From JALENY01 sp036310185 (lineage in GTDB: Bacteria > Bacillota > Clostridia > Lachnospirales > Lachnospiraceae), in NCBI GenBank assembly GCA_036310185.1, contig JAXJSH010000137.1, positions 1 through 41,922 on the forward strand: DNA of 41,922 bases, in the 5' to 3' direction. How positions within the stretch are numbered: position 1 is the stretch's first letter; every line of letters starts with the position of its first letter. Position numbers and translations under genes: made by a program. Below the pieces are notes generated by a model. It was not told the DNA's origin. It saw nothing but the letters and a program-made list of their open reading frames with translations, and did no database searches. Below are positions 17,877 through 23,983 of the stretch, piece after piece.

Positions 17877-18252
17877 TTTTAAAAATCCCCGTAAATAACT
17901 TCACATGTAATACCCTACATATCATGATTTTAACCCATGAAAATAGCATTTTCAACCTTTTTATCAAAAAAGATACAAATTTGACAACCCACGGACTGAT
18001 TGTTCCATAATATGCCAGCATCCCCGAAAGCACCCCGAGAAAAAAATAGCCGCGCAGAATCCCGCCGTTTGCAATATACAGACGGGTAAACAAAAAAATA
18101 CCGATTCCAATCCAGAACAAAAAATCCCCGACTGTAATCAGTATCTTGCCGTGTTTGAATACATTCCGTACACTTCGAATCAGATCATAGAAAAACATTA
18201 TCCCCACACCATACAGGATGGACCATAAAAAAAGCTGTAATTCCGCATCCAT
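17809..18252 (-). CDS. yabQ: Spore cortex biosynthesis protein YabQ
   Basis: 147 aa membrane protein with hydrophobic helices at about 5-24, 38-58 and 66-86 and a basic C-terminal tail. The start MDAELQLFLWSILYGVGIMFFYDL matches YabQ in pattern (written here for the family call only; the key part is the FLWS..GV...YDLIR segment). YabQ is needed for spore cortex formation in B. subtilis and sits in the forespore outer membrane. It follows yabP by 5 nt with an AGAGG site inside the yabP end. The tail, seven lysines then GKSRR, is coded in the same DNA as the DivIC N-terminus. Confidence 0.88.
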   Translation of the reverse strand: MDAELQLFLWSILYGVGIMFFYDLIRSVRNVFKHGKILITVGDFLFWIGIGIFLFTRLYIANGGILRGYFFLGVLSGMLAYYGTISPWVVKFVSFLIKRLKMLFSWVKIMICRVLHVKLFTGIFKNGEIFKKKKKKKGKSRRTHKAE

Positions 18253-18257
18253 AGCCT

Positions 18258-18545
18258 CTACTTAAACAGCCGCGCCAGCATGTTTTTTCCCTTCTGGGAC
18301 TGTGTGGTTCCGTCTTTTGTGTATACAATGCTGTCCACCTTTCCCCCGATATCCACCTCACCCTTCTCCAGATTGAGCCGGGTAATGGTCATCTCCGATC
18401 CGCGGATCGTCATGGTGCCCGCCTTCGTGTCCAGTAAAATCTCTTTCTCGTCAAAAGATTTCACATCCGTCACTCCGGTCATGGTTCCCTTTTTCCGGTT
18501 GTCCAACTGCAGTTTATGGGGGGCGATCATTTTATTTTCTTCCAT
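18258..18545 (-). CDS. yabP: Sporulation protein YabP
   Basis: 95 aa, soluble, YabP/YqfC fold. Typical segments are LQLDNRKKGTMTGVTDVKSFDEKEI, followed by the LDTKAGTMTIRGSEMTITRLNLEKG beta-rich core, here quoted only in part as T-G-V-x-D-V and I-x-G. In B. subtilis YabP is sigma-E controlled and acts in cortex assembly with YabQ. A loose sigma-E-like pair (GAATAAT then ATATACTT) lies 40-70 nt upstream on the minus strand; this is only suggestive. It is encoded between rqcP and yabQ. Confidence 0.9.
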   Translation of the reverse strand: MEENKMIAPHKLQLDNRKKGTMTGVTDVKSFDEKEILLDTKAGTMTIRGSEMTITRLNLEKGEVDIGGKVDSIVYTKDGTTQSQKGKNMLARLFK

Positions 18546-18639
18546 AAAAACCTCTGTTTTTGGTCTTAAGAAAGTATATTATTTTCCCCTTTGGATTATT
18601 CCCGCCAAAACAGGAAAGGCGATACCTCTCACCTGTTGA

Positions 18640-18879
18640 TCAGATGTAGCGGTACAGCTCGGCTGCTTCTTCCTTTTTTACGGTTTCCTGTACATTAAGC
18701 ACTTCCACCTTCACCGTTTTTTCACCAAACTGAATCTCGATGATATCACCGACCTTAATCTTAACCGAAGCCTTCGCCGGTTTTCCGTTTACCATGACAC
18801 GGCCTGCATCACAGGCTTCATTTGCCACGGTACGGCGTTTGATCAGTCTGGATATTTTTAAGAACTTGTCTAATCGCAT
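18640..18879 (-). CDS. S4-domain RNA-binding protein (RqcP/HslR, YabO)
   Basis: 79 aa. The S4 RNA-binding domain starts at once: MRLDKFLKISRLIKRR, then ANEACDAGRVMVNGKPAK, the normal core of the Hsp15/YabO family. The B. subtilis YabO (RqcP) works with RqcH in alanine tailing of stalled nascent chains on 50S subunits. The start at 18879 has GGAGG 6 nt upstream; an in-frame TTG four codons earlier overlaps that site and is rejected. It heads the yabP-yabQ-divIC group. Confidence 0.92.
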   Translation of the reverse strand: MRLDKFLKISRLIKRRTVANEACDAGRVMVNGKPAKASVKIKVGDIIEIQFGEKTVKVEVLNVQETVKKEEAAELYRYI

Positions 18880-18944
18880 AGAATCCTCCAAAACATTTTA
18901 TTTTCCTGTTTTTCTTTTACAATGGCACCAGGTATCTTACGAGT

Positions 18945-18973
18945 ACATTATCTGTTTTTGCATCATTTGTCAA
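18945..18973 (-). promoter_or_regulatory. Putative sigma-A promoter of rqcP/yabO
   Basis: The minus strand reads TTGACA (perfect -35), 17 nt, TAATGT (weak -10), about 66 nt before the ATG. Confidence 0.45.
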
Positions 18974-19049
18974 GAATCTGACATTCAAGCAGTATTTTGT
19001 ATAATTTTTATGGTCTGTCTATATACATATTTCCATATTATTCAACGAA

Positions 19050-19712
19050 TTATCCCATACCGAAAATATTACCTTTTATCTCGATTCCTGCCACCTCTGC
19101 CAGCCGCATGATTCCTTCAATAGCCAGCGACACCGTGGATTCAACATGAATGTAATCCGTCACACTATAGTCAAAAAGGATATTTCCCTGAGCCTCAAAT
19201 TCATCATCTTTATCCCAAAACAGATACTGCATGGGTATGCAGTCAAAACATTTCAGGATATAACCCGCATCTCCCTGAGGTACACGAACACCGCCCATCT
19301 TTTCTGCTGCCTCACACAGTTCCTTTACCTTTCCGGTAAATGTCAGCGCAAAGGGAATCAGCACATGTTTCTTATAAGCAGAGTCAAACTGTCCCGCAGA
19401 TTTTACATCACGAAACGGAACCCAGCGATTCTGTAAAAAGGAACCTTCCTTCGAGTACCAGAACAGGTTATAGATATTCAGCTTCACGTCATTGGAAACC
19501 GGACGTTCATCCTCCATTGCCGCAATATGGCCTGTTTTCCGGTTTACACCGTATTTTCGTGCAAAATGATAAACCGTCAGGTACTCACCTTCAACCTGAA
19601 GTTCCGGCAGCTTTTTCATAAGCAGATCCTGATCCATGGAAAGGAACTTCAAACGCCAGTCTTCGCATAATCTGGCATAATTGGATTCTCTGATTTCTTC
19701 CCGTTCTATCAT
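19050..19712 (-). CDS. DUF3786 family protein
   Basis: 220 aa cytoplasmic protein. Family-like segments are the DVKLNIYNLFWYSK stretch, WVPFRDVKSAGQFD, a long central helix with the LCEAAEKMGG turn, and the C-terminal QYLFWDKDDEF then LFDYSVTDYIHVEST. DUF3786 proteins occur in anaerobes, and their function is not established; a link to corrinoid or metal metabolism has been noted for some relatives, but nothing here supports that. The ATG has AGGAGG about 8 nt upstream. It stands alone next to the AT-rich island. Confidence 0.8.
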   Translation of the reverse strand: MIEREEIRESNYARLCEDWRLKFLSMDQDLLMKKLPELQVEGEYLTVYHFARKYGVNRKTGHIAAMEDERPVSNDVKLNIYNLFWYSKEGSFLQNRWVPFRDVKSAGQFDSAYKKHVLIPFALTFTGKVKELCEAAEKMGGVRVPQGDAGYILKCFDCIPMQYLFWDKDDEFEAQGNILFDYSVTDYIHVESTVSLAIEGIMRLAEVAGIEIKGNIFGMG

Positions 19713-19832
19713 GCTCCGTACCTCCTGCTATATATCTTCTGCATCTATTTTATCATTACTTCTTGTTTTTCTCCATACAAATCACTATGCCATTCATAAT
19801 ACAGGGCTGACTTTTCCTCTAAAAATACAACG

Positions 19833-19874
19833 AAAAAGCTTATGGACCGTTTTCCGATACTCCGGCCCATAAGC
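19833..19874 (-). terminator. Terminator closing the bacteriocin-like island
   Basis: 12-bp stem GCTTATGGGCCG/CGGTCCATAAGC with one G-T wobble, followed by TTTTT on the minus strand, 82 nt after the small membrane protein gene. Confidence 0.88.
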
Positions 19875-19955
19875 ATACTTCATAATATCATCACTTAAAT
19901 ATATTCATTTTTCTCCTTACACATCTTTCAATCCTATAAATTTTAAATTATACGT

Positions 19956-20156
19956 TTATTCTCCCAATTTTTTTATGATTCCAGCGAGAATGGCAGAACT
20001 AAACACATATATAATTGCAATTTTTGTGATTATTCTCTGTAAACCAGAGTAATCAAAATTTGATATAAAACCTATAGCGATAACAAGAAAAATAGCAATC
20101 AAAGTCCAGCAAACCAAAAGAATACGTTGTAATTTTTTGCGTGTTGATTTATTCAC
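19956..20156 (-). CDS. Small two-helix membrane protein, possible immunity protein
   Basis: 66 aa from a GTG start at 20156 with AGAAGGTG 6 nt upstream; an ATG 28 codons earlier would run into the upstream gene and has no site. The protein starts basic (VNKSTRKKLQR), then has two TM helices at about 12-35 and 43-62 and a short charged tail. It starts 20 nt after the secreted protein gene. Small two-helix proteins next to bacteriocin genes are often immunity proteins, but no family is recognised, so this role is only a guess from position. AT-rich like its neighbour. Confidence 0.6.
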   Translation of the reverse strand: MNKSTRKKLQRILLVCWTLIAIFLVIAIGFISNFDYSGLQRIITKIAIIYVFSSAILAGIIKKLGE

Positions 20157-20176
20157 AGTATCACCTTCTAACTGCT

Positions 20177-20815
20177 TTATGCATAATAGTGATAATAATA
20201 AGGACCATAAGAATCGCCTGTACTGGCTATAAATGACCATTTATAACGATACTGTGGCATAGTTAGAGGCACATAATACTCCTGCAAGGAAACATATAAA
20301 GTTCCTCCTACTGAACTGGCTGCTAAAACGCCCAACGCAGCTGAGCCCATTGCGGCTATTACACCAGCAGCACCGAGTGTTCCTAAATATACGGCGATAG
20401 CCCCAGCAACAATTGCTACCGTAGTTCCTTGCGCCCATGTAATGCGATGAGAACTACTCGATATGGTCTGCCAACCATAAGTTGATAAGCTCATATTTCT
20501 CTGCTGTATATCATTAACAGGAATCGCAAACAAGTTATCATCTAAATATATAACAGAAGTAGATTCGTCATAATATAACTTATTAATAGTATCATTCTCA
20601 TCATTTGTTATAATTATTGTTCTGTTTCCATTCTCATAACAATAATTATATGTGTAATTAACTCCATCTATGTTAATAATTTCTCTTGTCTCTTGTTCAT
20701 ACAACGTATAAAGTTCGTTTGTATGAATAGCTGCATCCACATATCGTGTGCACATAATATTCAAAGACACTGCAACAACTAAGAAAAACGCAAAATACTT
20801 TTTACTTTTCTTCAT
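20177..20815 (-). CDS. Secreted bacteriocin-like protein
   Basis: 212 aa. A clear Sec signal peptide (basic start, hydrophobic 7-20, cleavage likely after VDA at 26-28) precedes a polar, Asn/Thr/Tyr-rich domain (30-110), a motif RITWAQGTT, an Ala/Gly-rich hydrophobic stretch at about 132-172, and a conserved-looking end with PQYRYKW and YGPYYYHYYA. The overall plan recalls large secreted bacteriocins of the geobacillin-26 type, which I suggest with low confidence. The start follows GAGGAGGAA. It forms an operon with the small membrane protein and is opposite to a BlaI regulator. It is AT-rich compared with the flanking core genes. Confidence 0.65.
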   Translation of the reverse strand: MKKSKKYFAFFLVVAVSLNIMCTRYVDAAIHTNELYTLYEQETREIINIDGVNYTYNYCYENGNRTIIITNDENDTINKLYYDESTSVIYLDDNLFAIPVNDIQQRNMSLSTYGWQTISSSSHRITWAQGTTVAIVAGAIAVYLGTLGAAGVIAAMGSAALGVLAASSVGGTLYVSLQEYYVPLTMPQYRYKWSFIASTGDSYGPYYYHYYA

Positions 20816-21118
20816 GACATTTCCTCCTCTTCCAACTGACTGTTCCTACAGAAGTTTATCATTTTGTATCAAACTCCAACTTGTCTTTTTTCCTATAAAC
20901 ATTCGTTATTCGCTCTCCAAGATTCTCATTAATCACTACATTTACGCCGAAATACCGTTTCAATGTACTTTAACAGCACACAACATATGTAGAGGTATCC
21001 GAATATTCGCCTTAATTCCTAAAATAATATATTTTTCATCACCGTACTCTAGTATACATTGGTCCCACTCCCTCCATAAATATGTTCACTATATAATTCG
21101 CCTCTATTTGTGTAATAT
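20816..21118 (-). promoter_or_regulatory. Long AT-rich leader of the secreted protein gene
   Basis: About 300 nt lie between the strong promoter at 21119-21147 and the ATG. No convincing gene is seen. A second weak promoter (TTGGAG, 17 nt, TATAGG) may lie nearer to the gene, so the leader may not all be used. A 38-codon open stretch in the leader lacks a start and ribosome site. Confidence 0.35.
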
Positions 21119-21147
21119 ATTATACATAATTATACTGTTTTAGTCAA
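21119..21147 (-). promoter_or_regulatory. Sigma-A promoter of the secreted protein operon
   Basis: Minus strand: TTGACT, 17 nt, TATAAT. It diverges from the blaI promoter, with the two -35 boxes about 40 nt apart. Confidence 0.7.
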
Positions 21148-21171
21148 TACATATATGCACATACAACAAGT

Positions 21172-21225
21172 ATCTTTACTAATCCATTGACTTTTCATGC
21201 ATATTACCTTATCATATGTAAAGAT
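21172..21225 (+). promoter_or_regulatory. blaI promoter flanked by an inverted repeat
   Basis: Plus strand: -35 TTGACT (21187-21192), 17 nt, -10 TATCAT (21210-21215). Exact inverted repeats ATCTTTAC (21172-21179) and GTAAAGAT (21218-21225) flank it, a plausible autoregulatory operator. BlaI-type operators usually contain TACA/TGTA dyads, and here TATGTAAAG is part of the right arm. Confidence 0.6.
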
Positions 21226-21245
21226 TCTAAAACAGAGGTGGAAAC

Positions 21246-21638
21246 ATGCAAACACTTATACCTAAAGAAGAAGAAATCATGAATATTTTCTGGAAATTAG
21301 ATTGCCCCTGCATTATTTCCGATATCTTAAAGGCAAATCCTGATCTTAGCAGAAATACAGTTGCAAAAGTGTTAGTATCTCTCGAAAAGAAAGGATACAT
21401 TAAAGTTAATTCTATACGTAAAACTGTTACAAGAACCGGACGCGCCTATATAGCAGCTATTACAAAAAAAGAATATGAAGAAAAAAATGCATTAATAAAA
21501 GCCGTCTCCGATGGTACATCTATGACACAGGCAACTTTATCTTTCCTTTCCACATTACTGCAATCAGAAAACCTGGATGATAGCTTTTTATCAGAACTTG
21601 AAGCAATGATACTAGAATATAAAAACCAAAAGGAATAA
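21246..21638 (+). CDS. BlaI/MecI/CopY family transcriptional repressor
   Basis: 130 aa, normal length. The N-terminal winged helix shows EEEIMNIFWKLDCPCIISDIL (family pattern, E-x-x-I-M-x-x-x-W), LSRNTVAKVLVSLEKKGYI and the wing; the C-terminal ~50 residues form the dimerisation helix region with FLSTLL and LSELEAMILEYK. These repressors are normally inactivated by proteolysis through a BlaR1/MecR1 M56 sensor protease encoded next door. Here the following gene appears broken (21642-21748). The start follows GAGGTGG. It is the only plus-strand gene in the first 32 kb and is divergent from the secreted protein operon, its likely target. Confidence 0.88.
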   Translation: MQTLIPKEEEIMNIFWKLDCPCIISDILKANPDLSRNTVAKVLVSLEKKGYIKVNSIRKTVTRTGRAYIAAITKKEYEEKNALIKAVSDGTSMTQATLSFLSTLLQSENLDDSFLSELEAMILEYKNQKE

Positions 21639-21641
21639 TCT

Positions 21642-21748
21642 ATGACTCTAACTCTTTCTTCTTTTTTTCATCATCCATAGCAGTCAGGTTGCTAATTGGA
21701 ATGCTGTTTTTTATTTTGAATCTCTTTTTGTTAACAGACGTTTTTTAA
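21642..21748 (+). pseudogene. Possible blaR1 (M56 peptidase) remnant
   Basis: An ATG with AAAAGGA 8 nt upstream lies 4 nt after the blaI stop, where blaR1 is normally found. The frame stops after 12 codons. If one base is shifted in the T7 run at 21662-21668, it continues as a hydrophobic segment (SSIAVRLLIGMLFFILNLF) similar to the first membrane helix of BlaR1-type proteins, then stops at 21746. No further M56 sequence is visible. Inference only. Confidence 0.4.
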
Positions 21749-21762
21749 TTAGTACCTGCTGA

Positions 21763-21898
21763 TTAAGTCATGAATGCAGATACCCAATCATCAGGAATGT
21801 ATGTAATTTCAAAATGCTCCGATATAGCGGCCTTTATGCCCGCCTCTGCGCGGGCTATTTTCAATTCAAGAGAATGCCGCAGGCGTTCTTTCCTATAT
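21763..21898 (-). pseudogene. Unidentified C-terminal gene fragment
   Basis: On the minus strand a frame ends with codons for ERLRHSLELKIARAEAG followed by EITYIPDDWVSAFMT and a stop at 21763. The residue mix looks like a real protein end rather than chance, but no start or ribosome site precedes it and the HU terminator lies just upstream. It could be the tail of a gene lost by deletion. I do not recognise the family. Confidence 0.25.
21838..21861 (+). terminator. Terminator-like hairpin downstream of blaI
   Basis: Plus strand: GCCCGC, loop CTCTGC, GCGGGC, then TATTTTC. It could end a blaI transcript 200 nt after its stop. The gap 21639-21947 otherwise holds only the two presumed remnants and the HU terminator. 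Confidence 0.5.
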
Positions 21899-21902
21899 AG
21901 CC

Positions 21903-21931
21903 AAAAAAAGAGGAACCCCAAAGAGTCCCTC
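21903..21931 (-). terminator. Terminator of the HU gene
   Basis: 9-bp stem GAGGGACTC/GGGTTCCTC (two G-T wobbles) with loop TTTG and seven T residues on the minus strand, 17 nt after the stop. Confidence 0.92.
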
Positions 21932-21947
21932 ACACAATCACCATGTA

Positions 21948-22226
21948 TTATTTCTCGTTTACGATATCTTTTAACGCTTTACCAGCTTTGAATTTCGGAG
22001 CTTTGGATGCTTCGATTGTCATTGTTTCGCCAGTCTGCGGATTTCTTCCTTCTCTTGCTGCTCTTTCGGATACTTCGAATGTACCGAAACCAACTAACTG
22101 AACTTTTTCACCCTTTTTTAATTCGTTTGCTACTACATCTACAAATGCTTTAACTGCAGCTTCAGCGTCTTTTTTAGATAATTCAGTCTCTTTAGCAATA
22201 GCTGCTACTAATTCTGTTTTGTTCAT
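21948..22226 (-). CDS. hup: DNA-binding protein HU
   Basis: 92 aa, typical HU length. The start MNKTELVAAIA is preceded by AGGAGGAG 5-6 nt upstream; the 45 extra in-frame codons upstream carry the promoter and are not coding. The signature VQLVGFGTFEVSERAAREGRNP, the beta arm that grips bent DNA, is present (positions about 45-65), with TGE and KAPKFKAGKALKD at the end. HU compacts and bends DNA in the nucleoid. It is monocistronic with a strong promoter and terminator. Confidence 0.97.
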   Translation of the reverse strand: MNKTELVAAIAKETELSKKDAEAAVKAFVDVVANELKKGEKVQLVGFGTFEVSERAAREGRNPQTGETMTIEASKAPKFKAGKALKDIVNEK

Positions 22227-22289
22227 GATACTCCTCCTAAAATGTTCTCTACCTGAATCTGTCTCCGCTTTTGCGAAAACTCTGTAATA

Positions 22290-22318
22290 GTTATATAACG
22301 TTTGGGTATAATTGTCAA
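22290..22318 (-). promoter_or_regulatory. Strong sigma-A promoter of hup
   Basis: Minus strand: TTGACA, 17 nt, TATAAC, about 64 nt before the ATG. Near-consensus, as expected for an abundant nucleoid protein. Confidence 0.85.
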
Positions 22319-22374
22319 GGTTTTTCCTTACTTTATGCGGCTTTTGACGATTTTTTAACATTCCTGTATCAAAT

Positions 22375-22776
22375 CTATATTTTCCCTTCTTTTTCCAGTT
22401 TCTTGATTTCTTCCCAGGTCAGAAGTACTTCCCCGGAAGTGCTGGCCGTACCATTGCCAAAGACATGAGGATGACGCCGGATCATCTTTTTCGAAATTCC
22501 CTGAATCACATCTTCCAGCGTAAATATGCCCTCTTCTTTGGCAATCTGACACTGAAGCAGAACATTCATCAGCACATCCCCCAGTTCTTCACACAGGTTG
22601 TCCCCGTCACCGGTGCGCTCATAAAGATCGATTCCTTCACACACTTCTTCCACTTCATCCCGCATACATTTCTTCAGCGAACCATGTGTCTGCTCCCTGT
22701 CCCAGGGGCAGCCATGGTCGCTTCGCAGCTGCGCTATAATATTTACCAGATCTTCAAACGTATAGCTGTTCTCCAT
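22375..22776 (-). CDS. mazG: MazG-family nucleotide pyrophosphohydrolase
   Basis: 133 aa, a single MazG domain rather than the ~260 aa double-domain form. The N-terminal LRSDHGCPWDREQTHGSLK segment and the metal-binding EEVEE-type motif (DEVEEVCEGID, then EELGDVLMNVLLQ) are clear, as is the family ending RRHPHVFG. It would hydrolyse NTPs or aberrant nucleotides to monophosphate and PPi. The start has only GGTGAG upstream. A possible promoter (TTTCCT, 17 nt, TATAAT) overlaps the end of the CotS-like gene. Confidence 0.93.
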   Translation of the reverse strand: MENSYTFEDLVNIIAQLRSDHGCPWDREQTHGSLKKCMRDEVEEVCEGIDLYERTGDGDNLCEELGDVLMNVLLQCQIAKEEGIFTLEDVIQGISKKMIRRHPHVFGNGTASTSGEVLLTWEEIKKLEKEGKI

Positions 22777-22912
22777 ATTTTCTCACCATTTTATAGTTGT
22801 TTTTTCGTAACGATCCAGGATGTGCCGTTGACCAAATGCCAGGATACGCTTATTGGCATATGTGTTCGCACCTTCTGAACGGTTACCGCTTCTGTCTGTA
22901 TTATATATCATG

Positions 22913-23914
22913 TCACAGAAAAAGGAAATTATGAAAAAGTGACTTCATAAAATCCTGCCACGCATTTTCCTGTTTTAACAAATTCACCAGTTTTTCCTGA
23001 TGGCGTGCAGATAAAAAGGCCTTATTATTGTTATAGTAAAAACAGACTATTTTCCAGAACTTTTCCGGATAAGACAGACGAACCGCCAGACAGTGCCATT
23101 CCTCGTCGGACAATGGATGAACACGGCTGTAGCTCTCGATCATATCCTCGGCCAACCCACGGTTCCATCCGTGTTTCTCCATTATTTTCCGCATAAACTG
23201 GGCAATATCCGCCGTCTGATCCTCAAACCGGAAATGATCAAAATTGACCACCGTCGTAGCATCCCCTCGAATCAGAATGTTATGCTGATTATACTCGCCG
23301 TGGCATACAGTACCCTTCTCCAGAAACTGCTGCCGCATCTGTTCATATCCGGATGTCTCCAGATGTTCAAATGCCTGTTCCCCATATTCCAGATATCGTC
23401 CCATATGTTCCAGCAGCAGATATTCGAAATCGCTTTTCTGACACCGCCCCCGCACATAAGAACGGATTTTCTTCATTCCCTGATTGTGTTTCTGATATAC
23501 CTCCAGCAGACTTTCCGCCTGATCTTCTTTTTCATTTTCTGTTTCCCGGTCCAGATACATGTCCCGATGCAAAAGCGCCAGCTGACGCATTCCCTTCCGG
23601 ACATCATCCGCCGATTTGGCATCGCATTCGCGCCCGTCCCACCAGTCTTTTACCAGATAGGTATATCCTTCCCGATCGGTGGTGACCAGACTTCCCTCCT
23701 CATTTCGCAGCACCAGATCCAGACGTTCATGTCCCGCATCTCTTAAGTGTTCCAGCAGTTGATTCTGCCGCTCCAGCCGCTTCACCGAGCCTTCAAACGG
23801 TTTTATTTGTTTCAGCCCTTCCTGTGTCTCACAGATAAGGGCGCCTCTTCCCCGATATGTAGCCTGACTTGACAGCCCGTACCGCTCCAACACACTCAAT
23901 CCTTTATCATACAT
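22913..23914 (-). CDS. CotS-like spore coat / aminoglycoside phosphotransferase fold protein
   Basis: 333 aa from the ATG at 23914 (GGGGGA 9 nt upstream); earlier in-frame GTG and ATG codons lie inside a hairpin. Family segments are GALICET near the start, YLVKDWWDGREC, LALLHRDM, and the catalytic-loop motif HGEYNQHNILI (about 205-215) followed by NFDHF with D226. CotS/YutH-type proteins share this kinase fold and are spore-coat associated in bacilli. The usual catalytic Asp of the HxD motif is Glu here (E207), so kinase activity is doubtful. It sits between cca and mazG; a spore role is inference from family. Confidence 0.8.
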   Translation of the reverse strand: MYDKGLSVLERYGLSSQATYRGRGALICETQEGLKQIKPFEGSVKRLERQNQLLEHLRDAGHERLDLVLRNEEGSLVTTDREGYTYLVKDWWDGRECDAKSADDVRKGMRQLALLHRDMYLDRETENEKEDQAESLLEVYQKHNQGMKKIRSYVRGRCQKSDFEYLLLEHMGRYLEYGEQAFEHLETSGYEQMRQQFLEKGTVCHGEYNQHNILIRGDATTVVNFDHFRFEDQTADIAQFMRKIMEKHGWNRGLAEDMIESYSRVHPLSDEEWHCLAVRLSYPEKFWKIVCFYYNNNKAFLSARHQEKLVNLLKQENAWQDFMKSLFHNFLFL

Positions 23915-23921
23915 AAAAGCA

Positions 23922-23967
23922 GTCCCCCTCATATCACACACTTCTTTCTAGTGTATGTGAGGGGGAC
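23922..23967 (-). terminator. Hairpin between cca and the CotS-like gene
   Basis: Minus strand: GTCCCCCTCA with extension pairs to TGAGGGGGAC around a loop TAGAAAGAA; 17 nt after the cca stop. Only TGCTTTTATG follows, so termination may be partial. The 3' arm holds the GGGGGA ribosome site of the next gene. Confidence 0.65.
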
Positions 23968-23983
23968 AAAAAGTATTCAATAT

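Noticed and set aside
20816..21112. 38-codon open frame in the leader of the secreted protein gene
   Set aside because: It has no start codon with a ribosome site and ends in a stop well before the gene. In AT-rich DNA such a stretch can arise by chance.
21770..21991. 73-codon plus-strand frame after blaI
   Set aside because: It runs through the terminator hairpin and the HU terminator and into the HU gene, and its sequence shows no protein features; the opposite strand reads better.
22227..22361. N-terminal extension of HU
   Set aside because: The frame is open but holds the promoter and ribosome site; HU is about 90 aa in all known cases.
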